DNA from: Struthio camelus
Lineage: Eukaryota; Chordata; Aves; Struthioniformes; Struthionidae
Length of the DNA stretch: 64,000 nt
Reading direction: 5' to 3'
Assembly: GCF_040807025.1 (NCBI RefSeq)
Contig: NC_090982.1
Span: forward strand, 87,793,463 to 87,857,462
The position numbers and the translations under genes were made by a program. A model generated the notes under the pieces. It did no database searches, had not been told where the DNA came from, and saw only the letters and a list, made by a program, of their open reading frames with translations. Within the stretch, counting starts at the first letter, position 1. Each line of letters starts with the position of its first letter. This document shows positions 57,700-64,000 of the stretch, one piece after another.

Positions 57700-58120
57700 T
57701 GTCGGTGGTGACAAGTAGCAGTTATCCACCTCCTTCATTTTGAGCATGCGCCCTAATGGGTGGGGGCATTTTCCCACGCAAATGGACTTATCCGCAGCAG
57801 CAAGCGCCCGCCGAAGGGAATATTAGGCAACCCATAAGATTTCGCAGAGTAACTTCTGCCTTGTGAGATTAGACTTGATGTTACCCTGTCATTGATTCCC
57901 CCCCCCCCCCCCAGATATTCCTCTAACGCCTAGAAAACAGCAAAGGTAGGCTAAAAAAATTCTGTGGGATGCATTGCACTGAGATATCTAATTAGTCCTC
58001 GTAATTCTGCAGGTAAGGGGGAAATAATTATGCTCCTTTGATGTCTTGCATTGAAAAGAGGGGGAGGAAATTGGAGAGGAAAGCCAAAAGTCCATGAGAG
58101 AGAGAGAAGTGGCTGTGAAA
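57700..58120. other. AT-rich single-copy stretch, candidate conserved noncoding element
   Basis: It contains homeodomain-type cores (TAATTAG near 57989) and irregular non-repetitive sequence with no coding frame, interrupted by a poly-C tract at 57898-57912. It is called from texture only, without comparison. Confidence 0.25.
57898..57912. repeat. poly-C tract
   Basis: Fifteen consecutive C residues. Confidence 0.95.
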
Positions 58121-58744
58121 GCAGGATTTAACAAGTTCTTCCAGTTAGATATGCCTCACTACTTCGCCATATCCCGTGCTCCCTCAAACGCATTTCAACA
58201 CAAAAAATCTCCTCCCTCGCTACATGACCCTCTCATCTAATACAAGCGGCAATTACAACCTGCAGAGCCGTCAGGGAGCCTCATCCTACGGCATCATCTT
58301 TCAGCTGAAGGAATCATGCTCTTGGACAAATTCCTGCATGTAGTTATTTAATGAACTTTTATAGGCCAGACCTGCCCTTGAAAGCAGCCAAGAAGTCTCT
58401 CTGCCACTTGTTCCAACTTGTCAGCCCCCAAAAAAGTCACACAACAAGTATTCCTATGGGATAACAAGAGTTGTCACATCATTCATATATTTTATTTTTA
58501 TCTGGAATTGCATTTGCTGTGCTGAGTCTCCTCATGCAAAAGTCAGGCCCTGTGATCTTAAAATGTTCTTCAGCTCTTTCAAAAGTGCTCAAGAGGTTTA
58601 GAGCAGATTTGAGCTCTAAAGAAATAATAGTAGACCTAAAAAGGAAAGCCTAGAAGTGCCAGTAGCTACAAAAGTATTTGTTGCTTCTTCTATTGCTGGT
58701 TTTGTCACGGGTGTGTTGATAGGCAATAACCTTTTCCAATTTGT

Positions 58745-58945
58745 GACATTGCATCACAGAAGGGTTGAGGTTGGCAGGGACCTCTGGAGATCATCTAGTC
58801 CAACCCCCCTGCTCCAGCAGGGTCACCTAGAACACGTTACCCAGGATCGTGTCCAGATGGCTTTTGAATTTCTCCAGAGAAGGAGACTCCACAACCTCTC
58901 TGGGCAACCTGTTCCAGTGCTCTGTCACCCTCACAGTGAGGGTGA
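58745..58945 (-). mobile_element. CR1 LINE 3' end, reverse orientation
   Basis: The plus strand reads 'gaggttggcagggacctctg', then 'agatcatctagtccaacccc', and ends with 'ctctgggcaacctgttccag' plus 'tgctctgtcaccctcaca'. This is the textbook reverse complement of an avian CR1 3' end, little diverged, so it is one of the younger copies in the window. Confidence 0.93.
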
Positions 58946-61900
58946 CTTCATGTGCTCTTTTATTTAGGACCTACAGCTTCAAGGTTTTGGGCTATATGGT
59001 TTGAGACCTGCCAGTAGGAATCTGCTTCTCTTAAGAACAGCCGATTCTGAGACCAGCAAACCCAAAAAGTGCCCTGGTGAGAGGTGTTTTTTGTGCAACG
59101 TCCTAGGCAACAAAAAAGGACAAATCAGTCATTTCCGGATGTTTTTTATTCTTTCTCTTCTGCCCCTTCCAGTCATCTCCTTATTGTGTTGCTGCTCATG
59201 AAACGTTTTTTCTGTATGCCCTTTCTCTTCTCTGCTGCCTGATGCGGTCTAGCGCCATTATCTTTTGGCATCTGCTTGCCCATTACAACCTCGCCATCAT
59301 GCTTGGTTCTCCTCCTAATCTCGACTTTTCCTTCTCTGACCTCAAGGATGTTGATTCCCTCTTTCCACGCCATCATCTCTCCCTACCTCCACCAATGTCT
59401 AATTTTTTTTTAAGGTGAACAAAAGGCACAAAAACATTATGATGCAGCTCTTCCTATGCGACTCCCGCTACGCTCCCTGAGGTCCTCAGCCCAGTGCAAG
59501 TGGCACGATGATGTGAGGGTAGCAGTTGTCTGTATTTTCTCACTTTCTGCCGAGGATGAAAAATGCCTTGTTATCCAGGCTGAAAACTCCAAAGGACGGA
59601 GGAAGCAGCTGGGAACCCAACACAGAATAGGGGCATAGAGGTGGGCTCCTGCATGGCTTTCCTTGAGCACCTTGGAGCCCGGCCAAGGAAGCAGAACCAG
59701 CCCTGGAGGGATGGCAGCAGCGCTCCTCCCTGCCCGAGGTCTGGAGAAAAGGTTTGGAGTGGGGAGATAAGAGGCAGTTTGGGGGTAATAGAGGCATAAT
59801 AAGCGCAATAAAAATCCCAGACAGATGTGATTAGCTGGTTATTCTCGATCCTGGCCCACGGGCTGGAGCACAAGAAATCAATAAGAGGCGGCTGCAACCG
59901 CAGCGCAGGTGGTGTCGAGAGGAAGGCATGCGAGCACACAGGGGAAAAATGGGAGAGGAGAAAAATGCGGATCGATATTAAAATGAAGGCTAAACAGACT
60001 GTGAAGGAAGACAAAATCAATTATTCATTTATATTTGAAGAGAAGGTTAAATGAGACCATGAGAGCTCTTAGCCCGCAAAGTGCATTTTGCACTGTTCAA
60101 TGAAACTTTTCATCAGAATTTACAAGCGAGATCAAGCCAAGTGGTGATGGAAACAGAAATAAGTTTTCAGGAGTCAGAACAAAAGGAAAATGACCTAAAA
60201 TGACTCCCGGCTCTGGGAGCGGGAGGGGCGGCCGGCAGTGCAGTGACGTCCCCAGTCCCTAGCCAGGGGACGTGGCTGCAGCTCACTCTCATGACGTACG
60301 TATCCCTCTCGAGCAGCGATGAGCTCGTGGCATCCCCCAAATACCCAGTTGTTTATTCTCTGTTCGTCAGGAGGGTCTGAATCAGCTCATATACCCGTCG
60401 CATCCTCTCCTCCCTTTCCTTACTGAAGTTCACCATGTGATAGGACATGGTGTGCATAACCTCCTGATGTTTTCAATTTTCTGATTGCGTTTCCCTGCCG
60501 CCACCACCATGCTGGTAATTAAATGGTCACGCTTAAACATCACTGACAAATTTTTAAGTGATCAGATTTTTTCTGTCCTAACTCCTTGTGTGAATCTGAA
60601 TATCGAGGTGGAGAGATGAAAAATGCCTGCCGTGCCCGATCATCTACCTCATTCCTCCGGCGGTGTGGGTTCATTCGCTACTACTGTATGTCTTGCTAAC
60701 ACATTAACTAATCTAATTTTATATGTTTCTTGCTTCTGTAGCAGCTAAAAAGTATAAGTCCTGAGTAAATCTTCTCTATACAATAGCTCTGCACAAGCTG
60801 TAGACCATATTTGCAGTGATAGGAAGCAAAATAAGGATTCTCCAGGGAAATAATGTCTTTATGGCTGTTTTCAAAGAACCACAAGGTACTTCTGAAAATA
60901 CGCGCTGCGCAGTGGGGTAGAATAGCTCAGCTAGCGTTAAATGAGCAAGAGCAGGTGTCAAGGGCCTGGTCAGTGCCAGGGCCGAGCTCCGGCCGTGCCC
61001 ATACTGGGGGCTGTTCAGGTGCCTTTGCACTGCGACGCAGCATGGTCGGGCCAGGCAGAGGGGTGCTGGAGAGGATTTTGAGAGCCCCCTGAGCCCATCA
61101 CCAGGCACGGGGGAGGGACCTTGGACCACTGCACCACCCAAGCTCTTCTCAGAAACTTCCAAGGTGCCCAAGCCTGTCTAGGTATCCTGTCCCAGTGCTT
61201 CCCGACATGGAAGCTATTTCCCCCTCCAAAACCCCCCAAATCTGCACTTCTCCTATCCTTAGATGAAGCTAACTTGTTACCTATATGCTACCCGCTGCTA
61301 TGCACCGGCATGGTCCTGGCTTAGGTCGATAGCCAGACGTGCTCGTTCGATGCTCCTCTTGCATTCGAGAGTTGAGACTATGCGAGTATTTACAGTTTCC
61401 CCAGATCTTTCCGTTCTCCTACGTAAAATAAAATTAGTTAAAACAATGGCAAATTCCTGAATGCATTTCTTATTCAAAACACTTTGGTGAGTCATATCTG
61501 CACACCCCCTCGGGCAGGTTATGCTTTACTCATAAAAAGCTTTTGAAGTTTGTTGATATTTTAAATACAAACCAAACAAGCAGTGACAAGCTGCTGCTCT
61601 GCTAAAATCAGTTCATTTGGGAATTTGATCCCCTGCTCTTCCGTTCCAGTTGCCTGACTGGGCCCAGAGAAGACCATCTGTGGTTTCTAGCTAGGACAGG
61701 GTTGTAATACAACAATAAATACTGAAGCCCAGAGCGCATGGACTCCTTTTCCTCCCTGGTATATAGGAGTAACTCTTACATTCAGGTTTCTGCATGTGCC
61801 AGCTAGTTGCTCGTTCTCCGGAGCCGTGCTGGACCTGGGTTTGGAGCCGGGGTTCAGGCCGGCTTCCTGCCCGCTCTCTCCTGTAGCGTGGCGTCTCCAT

Positions 61901-62339
61901 ATACGCTTTAGTTTGACTTTCTGTGATAATCTTTGGCGACGTGATGTGCAGTAGCAGTTTTAAATGCCCTTGTCAACGTTTCTGTGTGTTTTAATTGACT
62001 CAGGAGATGTAGGACATAGAATAAATGGCAGGTTTTAAATAATTAAGGTGCTGCTAATCCTCAAGAAATGTCAGAAAGTCCCTAAGAGATACCGCATGAG
62101 AGCCTCTTTCTTGTGAATCGGCTAATTAAAGAGCTCCTTTTCACTGAAAATAAATAACCGTATGAGGCTGTCATCTACAGCACGCTTAGCCTGAGGAAGG
62201 AATGGCTGCTTAGGAGATTAACAATGTAGTATTTTGGTTTTAGAGGTAGAGGTGTTTAGACATAAATCATAAGACTATTTTTCAGTAGTGTAAATAATTA
62301 GCAGTAGAGCCAGTAATCGGAAGAGCAGCGTGTTGGACT
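58946..62339. other. intergenic, no gene recognised
   Basis: Mixed-composition sequence with no supported exon. The stretch 61980-62290 is AT-rich and non-repetitive with several TAATTA-type cores (for example GGCTAATTAAAG near 62120), again a candidate noncoding element. Confidence 0.4.
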
Positions 62340-64000
62340 CGAGATGGCAGCGAGAAGGTCTCGGAAGCTCCTGGCAGGCGGCAGGTGAGTGGCAGACCGA
62401 GAAAGAGGGCTTGCGGCTGCCTCTTCGGGCCGTGGCCGAGGAGCCGTGGAGCCAGCGCTCGCCCCTCTGCTTGGGCCTAGGCGAGCCGTGCCTCTGCGTC
62501 CCCCCGACCTCGCCGCGGGTCTTCACCCCCAGCGCAGGGACGGGCTGTGAGAGACGTCCGCTCGTACGAGCGAGAGGCTCGCCAGATCTCGCGGGGGAGC
62601 CCAGCCAGGTCTGGGCTGCGTTGCGGGACTCGGTGGGGATGTCCAGGAGGCGCACAGAGCTCGCTGCAAGCAGGTCTCACATACCCGTGTCTTACCCGTC
62701 ACCGTGCCTGCTCCTTTGCGCGTTTTTCAGAAGCTGCCTGCGTTCATTGATAATGCCAGGAAAACCTTGCTGGGTTTTGAATGTTAGTTTCTGACAGTCA
62801 TGACTATAAACATGAGCTGAAAAATGGGGGGTGAGGGGATAGGAGCTAACAAATGGATAATTTTAGAGACTGCAGAATTTGGGCTTTAAGGTATTTCGCT
62901 AGATAAAAAGTGAGGGGTTGAGGAAAAACAGATTCCCTTTGAGATTAGCGCTTTTCATCGAGAGAAGCAACAGACATTGCGGACAACGATCCAACGGCTT
63001 TGCAGTCTTGGAGCCTGCGGAAGAGGAGAGAGGCCAAGAAGCAGCGGGTTGCGTCTTTCCCTGAAGGTATCTTGGGGGAACCTCGACGGCGCCAGCTGAG
63101 CTGACCAGGAACGCAGGGCCAGAAGAGCCAGCGCGGGTCCAAAGGCGGAGCGATGCCCTGCCGATACTCCTGCGGCAGGAAGCGGCATCTCCAGAAGCAG
63201 GGCTGAACGAAAGCCAAACTCTTCCGCCTAAGCCTTTTGCTGAGGAAAATCCCCCAAATCGTGCTTGCCTGGAAGCTGCACTACAGCAAAGTGGAAAGCA
63301 CTGGAAGAAAACACAGCAGCAGAGACATCCCAAGGCGAAAGGCTGGCAAAGCTGGGTACGGGGAGAGCGCTGAGAGCGATGCCGAGGGCAAAGAGAGCCA
63401 AAAGTGGCCCAAAGCCAGCGAAAGCGGCACTTGATTGCGGTGAATCCACCCAGCCGGTGAAAAACACCCAAAGGGCCCTACAACCCTATGGAGGGCACAG
63501 GGAGCCGGTGAAAACTAGGCAAAATCAGAAGAGAAATGGGAAGGTGTTTTCCGAGGCCGAGCCTCGCGCCCGGGGCCGCGGACGAGGAAGCTGCTCTCCG
63601 GCTCCATCCGTTCAGCTCCCTCACGAAACCGTTCCCGGGGATATTTTTGAATGCTTTCATCTGACAAGCACATGGTTATTTTAGGGTGCGCTTACGTCAG
63701 CGACGTCCCTTTTCTATAAAGAAAAGAGTGCAAATGCTGTTTTTGTGTCAGTTCCCACTGTCTAAGCGCAAGTGGCGGCATCGTAACCGGAATCCAGCTG
63801 CTCCATCCCTTGACGTTTTGCTTGCGCTTAAAATTATCTTTGAAGTCTTCCCCTCACCCCGCACGCGTGTGCTTTTAGGGGAAGAAATATACAGTGCAGG
63901 AGGGTGGGCCCGGTCTAGCGGATCCTGGGGGCAATTCATCCGGAAAGCGAGAGCCAAGCAGGCCAGTTCCTTGGCCATAGACAGGGAGCAAGAGCAAGCG
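62340..64000. other. G+C-rich right edge, no gene recognised
   Basis: CpG-rich patches at about 62340-62680 and 63540-63620. Long open frames here (for example 62899-63471 on the minus strand) look like G+C by-products: no domain or splice support was found. Confidence 0.4.

Noticed and set aside
62899-63471. 190-codon minus-strand open frame
   Set aside because: It lies in G+C-rich sequence with other long frames overlapping it on both strands. The composition looks random and no family is recognised.
53400-64000. RAB27B coding exons
   Set aside because: No frame shows the Rab GTP-binding motifs (G-D-S-G-V-G-K-T, W-D-T-A-G, N-K-x-D). Only a noncoding 5' part could be present.

Overview
This is vertebrate nuclear DNA, almost certainly from a bird. 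The evidence is split genes with ordinary GT-AG introns, a CpG-island promoter, several CR1 LINE copies of the sauropsid type, and a gene pair (STARD6 head-to-head with C18orf54/LAS2) that matches the order on human 18q21. There are no operons, CRISPR arrays or recognisable tRNA or rRNA genes.

Layout. Positions 1-4,100 hold the first three coding exons of STARD6 on the minus strand; the rest of that gene lies beyond the left edge. Positions about 4,110-5,075 are a CpG island that serves as a shared divergent promoter, with two ZNF143/THAP11-type motifs facing opposite ways and two YY1-type motifs. Positions 6,128-17,100 hold the complete coding region of C18orf54 on the plus strand: seven coding exons, 549 codons, with a CR1 copy in one intron. 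Positions 17,101-25,583 are intergenic and contain older CR1 fragments.

Positions 25,584-32,530 hold the main find: an eight-exon plus-strand gene for a 426-residue bicupin with an N-terminal signal sequence. Both cupin domains keep the complete His-x-His-x4-Glu...His metal site of oxalate-decarboxylase-like enzymes, spaced exactly 200 residues apart. I know of no named vertebrate gene with this architecture. Its introns and intact frame exclude bacterial contamination.

After about 33 kb the sequence becomes clearly richer in G+C and I find no coding exon. The region holds scrambled CR1 fragments (48.9-49.9 kb), an octamer/POU-like palindrome cluster (48.4 kb), a CpG-rich block (53.6-54.5 kb) that may be the promoter of a gene beyond the right edge, a 105-bp-period minisatellite (55.4-55.8 kb), a reverse-oriented CR1 tail (58.7-58.9 kb), homopolymer tracts, and AT-rich single-copy stretches that look like candidate conserved noncoding elements.

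The two known genes share a promoter but belong to different processes: STARD6 is a START-domain lipid carrier, and C18orf54 is a poorly characterised vertebrate protein. The bicupin is predicted to be a secreted or lumenal glycoprotein, possibly Mn-dependent. Its substrate is not shown by the sequence.
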